NCBI RefSeq assembly: GCF_001578885.1
Contig: NZ_KQ969495.1
Coordinates: forward strand, 913,123-977,122
Reading direction: 5' to 3'
DNA: 64,000 nt
Source of the DNA: Streptococcus sp. DD12
GTDB lineage: Bacteria; Bacillota; Bacilli; Lactobacillales; Streptococcaceae
The translations under genes and the position numbers were made by a program. Below, one piece after another: positions 49,682 through 59,288 of this stretch. The stretch's first letter is position 1, and each line of letters starts with the position of its first letter. The notes beneath the pieces are model-generated. The model was not told where the DNA came from. It did not search any database and saw only the letters and a program-made list of their open reading frames with translations.

Positions 49682-50131
49682 TTATTTTCCCAGTTGCACA
49701 CGAGGGACATCGTGTTGCTGATAGCTGACCCCTTTTTGTTCCATGAGCTTGATGGCAAAAGGGTGGGGCCGATAACTTTCTTTGTAGGTGATTTTTTTGA
49801 TGCCCGCCTGCAGGAGGGCCTTGGTGCAGTTGACACAAGGAAAGTGCGTGACGTAGATCTCGGTCCCGTCCGTTGAAATCCCTTCTTTGGCACACTGGAT
49901 TAGGGCATTCATCTCAGCATGTACTGTTCGGATACAATGCCCTTCTTCCATTTCATGCCCAACTTCATGGCAGTTATCGGTCGCTGACACACCGCCATTG
50001 TAACCCGTCGCAATGATGCGCTTTTTTCGAACCAAGACCGCTCCGACAAAGGCACGGTCACAGGTTGAGCGTTTGGCAATCAACTCGGCATTGGCCATAA
50101 AATAATCTTCCCAGCTCAGACGTTCTGTCAT
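49682..50131 (-). CDS. comEB: dCMP deaminase (ComEB)
   Basis: The 149-residue zinc deaminase makes dUMP from dCMP. Zinc and catalytic motif [14 protein letters not shown] (H-A-E) and PCVNCTKAL (C-x-x-C) are present, with SxGYNGG-type ATGYNGGVS upstream. It is named comEB from its competence-locus homologue, although here it lies beside a proline peptidase, 9 nt downstream of it, with a GGAGG site. Confidence 0.94.
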   Translation of the reverse strand: MTERLSWEDYFMANAELIAKRSTCDRAFVGAVLVRKKRIIATGYNGGVSATDNCHEVGHEMEEGHCIRTVHAEMNALIQCAKEGISTDGTEIYVTHFPCVNCTKALLQAGIKKITYKESYRPHPFAIKLMEQKGVSYQQHDVPRVQLGK

Positions 50132-50140
50132 ATAACCTCC

Positions 50141-51208
50141 TTAGAGAATGATGAACTCTTTTGGTGCCAAGGTAATCAATTCACAACCTTCCTCAGTCAC
50201 GATGAGGTCGTCTTCAATCCGCACACCAAAAGCATTGTCCAGATAGATGCCTGGTTCGTCCGTCAAGACCATGCCTGCTTGGATATGATGTTCGGTATCT
50301 TTTTGACTAAAGTAAGGCTCCTCGTGGATATCGAGACCGATACCATGGCCAATCCCGTGTGAAAAGGCAGGCCCATAACCAGCTTCAGTGATGATGTCAC
50401 GTGGAATCTTATCAAAATCCCGCATTGACAGCCCTGCCTTGGCTTGGTCTAAAAGGGCTTGGTTGGCCTTGAGGACGAGCTGGTAAACTTCTTCTTCTTT
50501 ATCTGTTGCTGGCCCCAGGTGGATGGTCCGTGTCATGTCACTGACATAGTGGTCATAGTAACAGCCAAAGTCCATGGTCAACATGTCTCCGTTTTCGACA
50601 ACCTTGTCAGAAGCTACCCCGTGTGGCATGCTAGAGCGATAGCCTGAGGCGATAATCAACTCAAAGGAAACCCCAGAGGCCCCGTACTTGCGCATGCGAA
50701 AATCCAAGAAGTCTCGGATGTCTTTTTCGGTCGTTTGACCAGGCTTGATGTAGTCCAAAACGTCCGCAAAGGCACGGTCTGAAATCGAGCAAGCCTGACG
50801 AATGGTTGCCAGTTCTTTAGCATCCTTGACGATACGCAGGCGTTCAATCAAGCCATCATCTGCGACCAATTGGTAGTCGCTAAAAACAATTTCTAGCTGA
50901 TGAAAAGAGCGGTAAGGCAGGTCACTTTCAAAGCCAAAGCGCTTCAAACCAGAACCAGCTAAGCGTTCTTTGATGACCGCTAGGGGGTCTTTGGCTTCGA
51001 TGATATCCCAACCGTGAACCTTTTCCTTGGCAATCAAGCTATACCGACTGTCCGTGATGAAGAGGCGGTGTTTGTCAGAGATAAAAACCGTGGCATTGGT
51101 ACCAGAAAAACCAGTTAGATAGTAGATATTGGTATGGTTTGTGACCAAGAGCCCATCAAAAGGGGCAGTTTTTAAGGCTTGAGCGACATTTTCCAAACGG
51201 TGTTGCAT
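50141..51208 (-). CDS. Xaa-Pro peptidase, M24 family
   Basis: The 355-residue cytosolic metallopeptidase cleaves next to proline. It has a small N-terminal domain (about 1-125; TNHTNIYYLTGFSGTNA) and the pita-bread catalytic domain. The metal ligands are in MDFGCYYDHYVSDMTRTI (two Asp), SHGIGHGIGLDIHEEP (His) and TDEPGIYL and VRIEDD (two Glu). It could be an aminopeptidase P (PepP) or prolidase-type enzyme; length and N-domain do not settle which. It is co-transcribed with comEB. Confidence 0.92.
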   Translation of the reverse strand: MQHRLENVAQALKTAPFDGLLVTNHTNIYYLTGFSGTNATVFISDKHRLFITDSRYSLIAKEKVHGWDIIEAKDPLAVIKERLAGSGLKRFGFESDLPYRSFHQLEIVFSDYQLVADDGLIERLRIVKDAKELATIRQACSISDRAFADVLDYIKPGQTTEKDIRDFLDFRMRKYGASGVSFELIIASGYRSSMPHGVASDKVVENGDMLTMDFGCYYDHYVSDMTRTIHLGPATDKEEEVYQLVLKANQALLDQAKAGLSMRDFDKIPRDIITEAGYGPAFSHGIGHGIGLDIHEEPYFSQKDTEHHIQAGMVLTDEPGIYLDNAFGVRIEDDLIVTEEGCELITLAPKEFIIL

Positions 51209-51320
51209 GGCAGTTCCTTTCTGATAGCTAACGTTTCTTTCTTATTATAGCACTAATTGTTCATTAATGATGGAGATTTTCATCATCTTCTTTCCTACAA
51301 GAGGGGCAGTGAAAGAGTTC

Positions 51321-51367
51321 GTGAAACATTTCACATTTCATTTTCGTGACAAACATTAAATGTTTGT
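51321..51367 (+). promoter_or_regulatory. Two palindromes upstream of the CAP-protein promoter
   Basis: GTGAAACATTTCAC (51321-51334, hexamer arms) and ACAAACATTAAATGTTTGT (51349-51367, perfect 9-1-9). They lie 28-75 nt upstream of the -35 and are candidate activator or repressor sites of unknown owner. Confidence 0.45.
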
Positions 51368-51394
51368 GACATGTCATTTTTGTTAAATTCCCCT

Positions 51395-51443
51395 TTGACA
51401 AATGTCAGGTAGATATCTATAATAAACATGAAAGCGGTTACCT
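51395..51443 (+). promoter_or_regulatory. Consensus promoter and cre site of the CAP-protein gene
   Basis: TTGACA (51395-51400), a 17-nt spacer and TATAAT (51418-51423), both perfect. ATGAAAGCGGTTACCT (51428-51443) matches the catabolite-responsive element consensus WTGNNARCGNWWWCAW in 15 of 16 positions. It covers the expected transcription start, a position from which CcpA would repress. Confidence 0.75.
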
Positions 51444-51486
51444 TAAACTTCCCTGAACTTTTGCTAAAGAAAAGGAGATGACACTC

Positions 51487-53376
51487 ATGAAAAAAGGTTT
51501 AGGATTCTTATCACAGGCTGGCTTGGCACTGGCTTTTTTAGCGCCCTTGGCCCTAAATGCTTCTGAGGCTAAAGCCTATGATTATTATGGCTATCCGACG
51601 GCACCACCAACCTACTATGCCCCTTGGAACTCCGCCTATAGCTACAATAACTATGCCTACAACAACTGGAACAATGGCTTTAACGGCTACAATGCCTCTC
51701 CTGTCTACTATAACTCAGCTTATAACAGGAATTACGGCTATAACAACTGGAACTATGCCTACAACAACTACGCAGATGCCTACGGGTATGCCCCTTATTA
51801 TAGCTACGGTTTAGGCTATAATCCTTATGGCTATGGCAACTATGGTTGGAGTCCCTATAATTACGGCTACTATTACAATAGTTGGAACCCCTACAACTAT
51901 GGCTACAATTACAACCCTTGGAACCCTTACCGCCCATATTACCCTTACTACTATGATTACGGTTATACCTATCCTGGTTATAATGGCTACACTCCTGGGG
52001 GCAACTCTTACAACAACAACTCCCGTTACCGCTACAGCAACGGCTACCTCTACTACCTGCTAGATGATGGTTCCTACTATGTTTATACCAACAACCGGTG
52101 GGTTTACTATGCCAACAACGGCAATAACAACGCTGACAATGGCAACACCAATACCAACAATGGTTACACTGCCTTGACCAACGATAGCCACTACCGCTAT
52201 GAAAATGGCTACCACTACTATGTCCTAGATAATGGCGATTACTATTACTACAGCAATGGCCAATGGGTCTTCGTCAAGGTCAATAACTCTGACAATAACT
52301 CTGGTGGTGACCATGCCGATAATGGCAATACTGACAACTCTAATACCAACCCTTCTGACAATGGTAACAACGGTAATAACGATAACTCCGGCTCAGATAA
52401 TGGCGGAACCGTCACTCCAGGTACTGGCGATGATACAACAGAAACCCCTGGTTACGCCCCTGAAACCAATATCGACTATGACAAGTTACCAAAACCAACC
52501 CTCCCACCGACCGACCCTGCTATGCAAGCCGACCCTCGTTTTGTGGATGCTGATGGGGTTTACTACTACCGTGTGGCCATGACCGACGAAGAAAAAGAAC
52601 GCGGTATCGATGGCTACTACAAATGGATGGGAGACCATTGGAAACTCTTCAATGGGACAGATAATAACGACCCTGCCCTTGACCCTGACATTCACAGCAC
52701 GGCCAATGATGACGAGTACAACTACGATGACAAAGCCTCCAGCGTAGCGCTCTACTCTGAAAATGTGGTTGGTACCGGAAAAGCGGGTGAAGCCCTGCCA
52801 TTCCAAAACCTTGAAGAGTTCAAGAACTATGTCATCGCAAATGCCAATCCTGTCTTTAAAGACAACGCTGGCTGGGATTGCGCAGTGACTTGGGAAATCG
52901 AAGACCAAACAAACTTTGACGCTTCTAAAGCTAGTGCTTGGTCTCGTGACTATGTCTTAGTGGCCCACCTCAAGAGTGGCGTCACCGATGACAAGTACAA
53001 AGACTATGAGTTTGGCGATGTCAAATTTATCTACCGTGTTGAACCGACAGAAACGTCCGACTACGTTGACCGCCAAGCTGCTCAAACAGCCTTTGATGAA
53101 ATCAACTTCCAACGTCAGGCTGCTGGCCTGCAACCTTTAACATGGTCTGAAGAGCTCTACACGTCAACCACACTGCCACACACCAAAGACATCTCCCACA
53201 GCTTTGTCAGCGAAGGTCTCGTCTTCCGCCGGGAAAGTAACGGTGTGGTCGTTGCCGACAAGTGGATCAACAGTGGTTGGAGAGAAATCTTCTACAGCCC
53301 TGACATCACCCAAGGGGCCGTTGCCTGTGTCGTGGCAGGAGACGGTACCTACTACTGGTCCTTTAACTACCAATGA
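51487..53376 (+). CDS. Secreted Tyr/Asn/Gly-rich protein with C-terminal CAP domain
   Basis: The 629-residue secreted protein has a signal peptide (1-30, cleavage near AKA/YDYYG). A roughly 140-residue low-complexity region is built from Tyr, Asn, Gly, Trp and Pro (for example NPYNYGYNYNPWNPY). Two copies follow of a repeat of the form YRY-NGYxYYxLDxGxYYxYxNxxWV (about 180-208 and 235-265). Next come an Asn/Asp/Gly linker (266-330) and a degenerate third repeat-like stretch. A CAP/SCP-like domain forms the C-terminus (about 520-629; AFDEINFQRQAAGLQPLTW, ISHSFVSEG, TYYWSFNYQ). ATG 51487 follows AAGGAG by 8 nt; the ATG at 51478 is too close. No LPXTG motif, so it is released or wall-bound non-covalently. 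Confidence 0.88.
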   Translation: MKKGLGFLSQAGLALAFLAPLALNASEAKAYDYYGYPTAPPTYYAPWNSAYSYNNYAYNNWNNGFNGYNASPVYYNSAYNRNYGYNNWNYAYNNYADAYGYAPYYSYGLGYNPYGYGNYGWSPYNYGYYYNSWNPYNYGYNYNPWNPYRPYYPYYYDYGYTYPGYNGYTPGGNSYNNNSRYRYSNGYLYYLLDDGSYYVYTNNRWVYYANNGNNNADNGNTNTNNGYTALTNDSHYRYENGYHYYVLDNGDYYYYSNGQWVFVKVNNSDNNSGGDHADNGNTDNSNTNPSDNGNNGNNDNSGSDNGGTVTPGTGDDTTETPGYAPETNIDYDKLPKPTLPPTDPAMQADPRFVDADGVYYYRVAMTDEEKERGIDGYYKWMGDHWKLFNGTDNNDPALDPDIHSTANDDEYNYDDKASSVALYSENVVGTGKAGEALPFQNLEEFKNYVIANANPVFKDNAGWDCAVTWEIEDQTNFDASKASAWSRDYVLVAHLKSGVTDDKYKDYEFGDVKFIYRVEPTETSDYVDRQAAQTAFDEINFQRQAAGLQPLTWSEELYTSTTLPHTKDISHSFVSEGLVFRRESNGVVVADKWINSGWREIFYSPDITQGAVACVVAGDGTYYWSFNYQ

Positions 53377-53465
53377 TGAGATGACTGATGGGGTAACCGC
53401 TTAAACCACCACAAGCCTTGTTTGACAACAAGCACACCATTCGTGACTAAGGTCACATCCTCCAG

Positions 53466-53496
53466 AAAGCCTGGGTTTCACCACCCAGGCTTTTTT
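53466..53496 (+). terminator. Terminator of the CAP-protein gene
   Basis: AAAGCCTGGGT with ACCCAGGCTTT over a 6-nt loop, then TTTTTT. The remaining gap to uvrA holds only the uvrA terminator. Confidence 0.9.
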
Positions 53497-53555
53497 GTCG
53501 TTTATGCACAAAAGCTACAAGCAAACCCTCACCAATAGGGGATAAGCTTAATCAC

Positions 53556-53620
53556 AAAAAAGAATCACTTCCCTCGACTCTTGGAACTTGGCCTAGAGCT
53601 GAGAAAGTGACTCTTTTTCA
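53556..53620 (-). terminator. Terminator of uvrA
   Basis: AAAAAGAATCACTT pairs with AAGTGACTCTTTTT (one wobble) across about 33 nt, with a T run on the minus strand, 15-20 nt after the uvrA stop. Confidence 0.7.
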
Positions 53621-53633
53621 TGTTGTGATGATT

Positions 53634-56474
53634 TTATGTTTCGTCTTGACCGGCTAACTTGGCTTTCAGGTATTGGCCGGTATAGCTAGCCGCGACTTGG
53701 GTAATGGCTTCTGGAGTTCCAGTAGCCACGATGCTTCCACCGCCGACACCCCCCTCTGGTCCGAGGTCGATGATGTGGTCCGCAGTTTTGATGACATCTA
53801 GATTGTGCTCAATCACGAGCACCGTATTGCCATCTTCGACAAAGCGGTCCAAAACCTTAATCAGACGGGCAATGTCATCCGTATGAAGCCCGGTTGTCGG
53901 TTCATCAAGCACATAGAAGGACTTGCCTGTAGAACGTTTGTGCAGTTCGGAGGCCAGCTTCATCCGTTGGGCCTCTCCACCAGAGAGGGTCGTTGCTGGT
54001 TGCCCCAAGGTCACATAGCCCAAGCCCACATCCTTGATGGTCTGCAACTTGCGTGCAATCTTAGGGATGGCTGAAAAGAAGTCCAGCGCATCATCTACGG
54101 TCATATCTAAGACTTGCGCAATGTTTTTTTCCTTATAATGGACTTCCAAGGTTTCTGAGTTATAGCGTGTGCCATGGCAAACTTCACAAGGGACGTAAAC
54201 GTCTGGCAAAAAGTGCATTTCAATCTTGATAATGCCATCACCCGAGCAGTTTTCACAACGCCCACCCTTGACATTAAAGCTAAAACGGCCTTTCTTGTAA
54301 CCACGAATTTTAGCTTCATTTGTCTGTGCAAAGAGGTCCCGAATATCGTCAAAAACGCCTGTGTAGGTCGCTGGGTTTGAGCGTGGTGTCCGCCCAATCG
54401 GGCTTTGGTCAATATCAATCAAACGGTCAATATGCTCTAGCCCAGAGATAGCCTTAAATTTCCCAGGTTTTTCAGAGTTCCCATTCAGCGTTTGAGCAAT
54501 GGCTTTTTTGAGGATACCATTGACCAAGGTTGACTTGCCAGAACCTGACACACCGGTCACAGCAGTAAAAGTCCCTAAAGGAAAGTCAACCGTTAGGTCT
54601 TTTAGATTGTTTTCGCTCGCTCCCTCTAGCCGAATCGTTTGGCCGTTACCCGGGCGCCGAGTCTCCGGAACCGGAATAGATTTTTTACCTGAGAGATATT
54701 GCCCTGTGATGGATTTGGTCATGCGGGCGACTTGTTTTGGAGTCCCTGACGCGACAATCTCACCACCCAGATGCCCAGCACCTGGCCCCACATCAATCAA
54801 CCAGTCCGCTTCACGCATGGTGTCTTCGTCGTGTTCGACCACGATGAGCGTATTGCCCAAGTCTCGCATTTTTTTCAGGCTGGCAATCAAACGGTCATTG
54901 TCCCTTTGGTGCAAGCCGATAGAAGGCTCATCTAAGACGTAGAGCACACCAGAAAGGTTAGAACCGATTTGGGTGGCTAGGCGAATCCGCTGACTTTCTC
55001 CTCCAGATAAGGTCCCCGCTGCCCGTGACAAGGTCAAGTAAGCCAGACCAACATTGTTGAGGAAGGTCAAGCGGTCTTTGATTTCCTTGAGGATAGGGCG
55101 CGCAATGGTTGCTTCATTGTCCTTTAAGTTTAGGGCAGACACATAGGCCAGATGGTCACCAATCGAGAGTTCTGAGACTTGCCCAATATTGAGACCATCT
55201 TCGCCACCTACTCGGACAGATAGAGCCTGAGGATTTAGCCGATAGCCGTGACAGCTAGGACAGGTCAGCTCATTCATGTACTCACGCATGACGTTGCGAG
55301 TGTAGTCGGAGTTTGTCTCATGGTAACGGCGGTTGACGTTATTAACCACACCCTCAAAAGGCATGAAGAGGTCACGTTCGCCCCCAAAGTCACTATGGTA
55401 GTGAAAATGAAATTCTCGGTCTCCCGCTCCGTACAAGACCACATCTTGCTCGGCCTGGGTTAATTTCTCAAAAGGGGTGTCCATGTCGATGCCGAAAGCG
55501 GTCATGGCTTGCTCCAAAAGAGCAGGGTAATAATTAGATGAAATAGGGTTCCATGGCGCTAAGGCCCCTTGACGCAAAGTGAGAGTCGGGTCTGGAAGAA
55601 CCAGATCGAGGTCTACTTCCAGACGATTGCCCAGACCATCGCAGGTGGGACAAGCCCCCAGAGGCGCATTGAATGAAAAGAGCCGCGGTTCTAGCTCAGG
55701 CACCATAAAGCCACAGATAGGGCAGGAATAATGCTCAGAGCAGACGATTTCATTGCCGTCCATGGTGTCAATGATGACGTAACCATCCGCCAAAAGCAGG
55801 GCTGCTTCCACCGACCCAAAGACACGGCTGCGAATCCCTTCCTTATTGACAATCCGATCCACAACCACTTCAATGGTGTGAGCCTTATTTTTGTTAAGTT
55901 CGGGTACTTCACTGACATCATAGACCTCACCGTCAACCCGTACCCGCACATAACCGTCTCGTTCAATCCGTTCAAAAGTCGTCTTGTGTTGGCCTTTTTT
56001 GCCTCGTACCACAGGTGCCAAGATCTGCATCCGCTGTCTCTCAGGCAGGTCCAAGATTCTATTGACAATCTGTTCTGGTGAGGAGGCCGTAATCGCCCCA
56101 TGGCCATTGGGACAGTAAGGTACCCCGACACGCGCATAGAGCAGACGTAAATAATCATTGATTTCTGTAGCCGTCCCAACGGTTGAGCGAGGGTTGCGGC
56201 TGGTTGTTTTTTGGTCGATGGAGATTGCTGGGCTCAGACCATCAATAGCGTCTACATCAGCCTTTTCCGTATTGCCCAAAAATTGACGCGCATAGGCAGA
56301 GAGGCTCTCCACATAGCGGCGTTGCCCTTCTGCATAGATCGTGTCAAAGGCCAAACTTGATTTACCCGATCCTGACAGACCTGTGACAACAACCAGTTTG
56401 TCACGCGGAATATCCACATCGATATTTTTCAAATTGTGAGAACGTGCACCATGAATACGAATTTTGTCTTGCAT
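53634..56474 (-). CDS. uvrA: Excinuclease ABC subunit A
   Basis: The 946-residue nucleotide-excision-repair damage sensor has two ABC ATPase modules. Walker [13 protein letters not shown] is near 31 and [11 protein letters not shown] near 640. The two LSGGE-type signatures are [10 protein letters not shown] and [10 protein letters not shown]. Zinc-binding pairs are CPICG...CPTCDG and CENCSGDG...CEVCHG. Length and domain order are standard. It is a single gene with an AAAGGAGAT site. Confidence 0.99.
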   Translation of the reverse strand: MQDKIRIHGARSHNLKNIDVDIPRDKLVVVTGLSGSGKSSLAFDTIYAEGQRRYVESLSAYARQFLGNTEKADVDAIDGLSPAISIDQKTTSRNPRSTVGTATEINDYLRLLYARVGVPYCPNGHGAITASSPEQIVNRILDLPERQRMQILAPVVRGKKGQHKTTFERIERDGYVRVRVDGEVYDVSEVPELNKNKAHTIEVVVDRIVNKEGIRSRVFGSVEAALLLADGYVIIDTMDGNEIVCSEHYSCPICGFMVPELEPRLFSFNAPLGACPTCDGLGNRLEVDLDLVLPDPTLTLRQGALAPWNPISSNYYPALLEQAMTAFGIDMDTPFEKLTQAEQDVVLYGAGDREFHFHYHSDFGGERDLFMPFEGVVNNVNRRYHETNSDYTRNVMREYMNELTCPSCHGYRLNPQALSVRVGGEDGLNIGQVSELSIGDHLAYVSALNLKDNEATIARPILKEIKDRLTFLNNVGLAYLTLSRAAGTLSGGESQRIRLATQIGSNLSGVLYVLDEPSIGLHQRDNDRLIASLKKMRDLGNTLIVVEHDEDTMREADWLIDVGPGAGHLGGEIVASGTPKQVARMTKSITGQYLSGKKSIPVPETRRPGNGQTIRLEGASENNLKDLTVDFPLGTFTAVTGVSGSGKSTLVNGILKKAIAQTLNGNSEKPGKFKAISGLEHIDRLIDIDQSPIGRTPRSNPATYTGVFDDIRDLFAQTNEAKIRGYKKGRFSFNVKGGRCENCSGDGIIKIEMHFLPDVYVPCEVCHGTRYNSETLEVHYKEKNIAQVLDMTVDDALDFFSAIPKIARKLQTIKDVGLGYVTLGQPATTLSGGEAQRMKLASELHKRSTGKSFYVLDEPTTGLHTDDIARLIKVLDRFVEDGNTVLVIEHNLDVIKTADHIIDLGPEGGVGGGSIVATGTPEAITQVAASYTGQYLKAKLAGQDET

Positions 56475-56602
56475 GCGATCTCCTTTCCCTCAAATCCTAT
56501 CAGCCATTATATCAAATTTTCCCAGTAAAGACGGCTTACAAAATCGGTGATTTGTAGTATAATGAAACGGTATGCCAAAAATTCTGAAAAGGAGAGACCA
56601 TC

Positions 56603-57547
56603 GTGCAAGAGATTTACCTATCTAAAGCGACTGCCTTTGAGCCCATTGACCACTATGAAGCAGGCTGTTGGGTCCATTTGGTCAATCCCTCAGACGAAGA
56701 ATCGCGCAAGGTTGCTGACCATTTCCATGTCGATATCCAGGACCTTCGGGCGCCTCTGGATGCTGAAGAATCTTCTCGTGTGGTGACTGAGGATGACTAT
56801 ACCTTAATCATCGTCGATGCTCCCACTCAAGAAGAGCGCAATGAACGGACTTATTATGTGACCATCCCGCTAGGAATTATCGTTACCAAAGAAGCTGTCA
56901 TTACGACTTGTTTGGAAGATATTAGCCTCTTTGACAGCTTTAAAAAAGGGCGACCTCGCAATTTCTACACCTTTATGAAGACCCGCTTTGTCTTTCAATT
57001 GCTCTATCGCAATGCCGAACTCTTCCTGACAGCCTTGCGCTCCATTGACCGCCAAAGCGATAAGTTGGAGACCCAACTGGAAGGCTCAACAAAAAATGAG
57101 CAGTTGCTGGACATGATGGAGTTGGAAAAGTCCATCGTCTACCTAAAGGCCGCCCTCAAGCTTAACGAACGAATTGTCAAAAAGCTGACAGGCAATGCCT
57201 CTAGCCTGAAAAAATATGTCGAAGACGAAGACCTGCTAGAGGATACCTTGGTCGAGACCCAACAGGCTATCGAGATGGCATCCATCTATGAAAATATTTT
57301 GAATGCCATGACCGAAACGGCAGCTTCTATCATCAATAACAACCAGAACTCCATCATGAAAACACTAGCGCTCATGACCATGGCGCTAGACATCCCAACG
57401 GTAATTTTCTCCGCCTATGGGATGAACTTTCAAGACAACTACCTGCCACTCAACGACCTCAAGGGTGCCTTCTGGTTTGTCACTCTCATGGCTGCGGTGA
57501 TGTCAGGCATTGTCGTCGCCTACTTTATCCGTAAAAAATGGTTCTAA
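56603..57547 (+). CDS. corA: CorA-family magnesium/divalent cation transporter
   Basis: The 314-residue protein has a large N-terminal cytoplasmic alpha/beta funnel and two C-terminal TM helices. The CorA selectivity signature YGMNF ends the first TM helix (about 273-277). The start is GTG at 56603 (MQEIYLSKAT), with GGAGAG 9 nt upstream. A TATAAT-like box lies near 56557. The gene overlaps no neighbour but runs close to the DUF1129 gene. Confidence 0.93.
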   Translation: MQEIYLSKATAFEPIDHYEAGCWVHLVNPSDEESRKVADHFHVDIQDLRAPLDAEESSRVVTEDDYTLIIVDAPTQEERNERTYYVTIPLGIIVTKEAVITTCLEDISLFDSFKKGRPRNFYTFMKTRFVFQLLYRNAELFLTALRSIDRQSDKLETQLEGSTKNEQLLDMMELEKSIVYLKAALKLNERIVKKLTGNASSLKKYVEDEDLLEDTLVETQQAIEMASIYENILNAMTETAASIINNNQNSIMKTLALMTMALDIPTVIFSAYGMNFQDNYLPLNDLKGAFWFVTLMAAVMSGIVVAYFIRKKWF

Positions 57548-57570
57548 CCCACCTCAACAAGGAGCATTTC

Positions 57571-58224
57571 ATGACTATCGACCTTAATCAACTCACCAAA
57601 AAAAATCAAGAATTTATCCACATCGCTACCAATGAACTGATCGCCAATGGCAAGACTGATGAAGACATCAAGCTTATCCTAGAAGAAGTCCTGCCACAAA
57701 TCATCGAAGAACAAGGACGAGGGATTCCAGCCCGGACCTTCCTAGGGGCCCCAACACGCTGGGCACAAAGTTACACCCAAACCGAGGCAAAAACAGCTGC
57801 CCAAGCAACCAACGATAACCCTTGGCTCATGTTTTTAGATTCTTCTCTCTTCTTTTTAGGCTTTATCGCCCTCTTTAGCGGTGTGATGAATTTCTTTGAC
57901 AGTCGAACCACCAGTTATGGCCTCATTTCCCTCTTTGTCTTTGGTTTTGCAGGTGGCGCTTTACTCTACTTCATGTATCGCTTCCAGACCAACCTGGCCC
58001 AAAACCGCAAACGCTTTGGCTGGCTCAAGAGCATCTTAGCTTTAATCCCTGTCTTAATCCTGCTGGTTATCATTGTGACCGTTTCTGGTTTGATTCCGGC
58101 AAGTATCAACATCCAACTGCCCGCTATCGTCACTATCCTAATCGGTGCAGCAGCCTTAGCAGGCAAATACTTCTTTAAAAAGCAGTTCAATATTCAAAGC
58201 AGCTTTACCCCAAAAGCTAACTAA
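57571..58224 (+). CDS. DUF1129-family membrane protein
   Basis: The 217-residue protein has a helical N-terminal cytosolic part (MTIDLNQLTKKNQEFIHIATNEL, about 1-80). Four TM helices follow (about 92-112, 120-140, 155-175, 180-200). This is the DUF1129/YxkD-like family of unknown function. The ATG at 57571 is chosen because AAGGAGC lies 6 nt before it. It starts 23 nt after corA, forming a two-gene operon found in other streptococci as I recall. Confidence 0.88.
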   Translation: MTIDLNQLTKKNQEFIHIATNELIANGKTDEDIKLILEEVLPQIIEEQGRGIPARTFLGAPTRWAQSYTQTEAKTAAQATNDNPWLMFLDSSLFFLGFIALFSGVMNFFDSRTTSYGLISLFVFGFAGGALLYFMYRFQTNLAQNRKRFGWLKSILALIPVLILLVIIVTVSGLIPASINIQLPAIVTILIGAAALAGKYFFKKQFNIQSSFTPKAN

Positions 58225-58233
58225 AAAGCAAAC

Positions 58234-58293
58234 AAAAAAAGCCCCTCGACTGCTAGCCTTGACGCCTTATCTACTGGTCTGAGGGCTTTTTTT
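58234..58293 (+). terminator. Terminator of corA-DUF1129
   Basis: AAAAAAAGCCCCTC pairs with GAGGGCTTTTTTT across about 33 nt that contain further pairing. Confidence 0.75.
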
Positions 58294-58314
58294 ATCAGCT
58301 AAACTGATGACGAA

Positions 58315-58342
58315 AAAACACTGTTGCTAGCAACAGTGTTTT
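58315..58342 (-). terminator. Terminator of the cyclase-family gene
   Basis: A perfect 28-nt palindrome (12-bp arms AAAACACTGTTG and CAACAGTGTTTT around CTAG), 14 nt past the gene's stop. Confidence 0.75.
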
Positions 58343-58355
58343 GTTATGGGGGCGC

Positions 58356-59093
58356 TTAGTCAAATACCCAAGCCAAAGCCCTTACAGGTGACCCTGTCGC
58401 CTTGTGCCAATGGGGAAAACTAATCTGGATGAGACTGCCACTTGCTGGCACTTGGTCTAAATTGGCCAATACCTCAAGCTGATAGATATCTTGCTCTAAG
58501 AGGTAATATTCTTCCACCAAGCGCCCATTGCGGGCAGCAGCCTGTCCACTATCGGTATCCAGGGTTTCATGCCCCAAGGCTTTAGCCCCTCTCTCATGAA
58601 CTAAAAAGTCAATGGCCTCATGGCTCCAGCCTGGGGTATGCTGACTGCCATCAGGGCCAAGGTTGCGAATAGCATCTTGGTCTGGCCACCGTTTACTCCA
58701 GTCACTGCGAAAGGCCACAAAAGCCCCCGCTGCAATTGTCCCATGTTCTGCCTCAAAGGCTAAAATATCTGCCTTGGTCAATTCATAATCGGGATTTTCA
58801 GCAACAGCTTGGGATTTATCAATCACGTACAAGGGCAAAAGCAAATCCTTCAGTGGCAAATCATCTAGCCAACGGCCACCTTCCACAAAATGAATGGGCG
58901 CATCAATGTGCGTACCGTATTGACCGACCACAGAAAATTTCTGAACATGAAAGCCATCTTTAAGGGTGAAAACATCCGTCTGCTCCAGTGCTGGTAGAGC
59001 CGGAAAGTGAGGGCTCTTGCTATCAATTTGATGGGTCAGGTCCACCCAACGTGCGGCCTTTAGGGCGTTTAAAATAGTATCAGCTTGTGTCAT
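58356..59093 (-). CDS. Cyclase-family hydrolase (kynurenine-formamidase-like)
   Basis: The 245-residue metal-dependent hydrolase carries the family motif GQYGTHIDAPIHF (H-x-x-x-D-type site, about 80-92). It also has FVAFRSDWSKRW and TPGWSHEAIDFLV. Members include arylformamidases and putative cyclases; streptococci lack tryptophan catabolism by this route, so the substrate is open. The ATG at 59093 is chosen because GGAGG lies 6-10 nt upstream. A 13-residue longer form from 59132 is unlikely. Confidence 0.88.
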   Translation of the reverse strand: MTQADTILNALKAARWVDLTHQIDSKSPHFPALPALEQTDVFTLKDGFHVQKFSVVGQYGTHIDAPIHFVEGGRWLDDLPLKDLLLPLYVIDKSQAVAENPDYELTKADILAFEAEHGTIAAGAFVAFRSDWSKRWPDQDAIRNLGPDGSQHTPGWSHEAIDFLVHERGAKALGHETLDTDSGQAAARNGRLVEEYYLLEQDIYQLEVLANLDQVPASGSLIQISFPHWHKATGSPVRALAWVFD

Positions 59094-59288
59094 GTGAGGT
59101 CCTCCTTTGTGAGTTTTATTATAAAGGACCAAAGGCCGATCGACAAGGGGGCTGGCTAGACCATTTTATGATGGTCTGTTATCAGTTTGACTGATAACCA
59201 AAAAGACGGCCTCTCTTTGAGACTGCCGTCTTTTGTCATTTTTGTCCTAAGGCCAACAAGGCACTCACAGGCAATGACCTGGGAATTT

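Noticed and set aside
51680..51937. Minus-strand ORF opposite the Tyr/Asn-rich tract
   Set aside because: The low-complexity composition of the real gene keeps the opposite frame open; no start signals.
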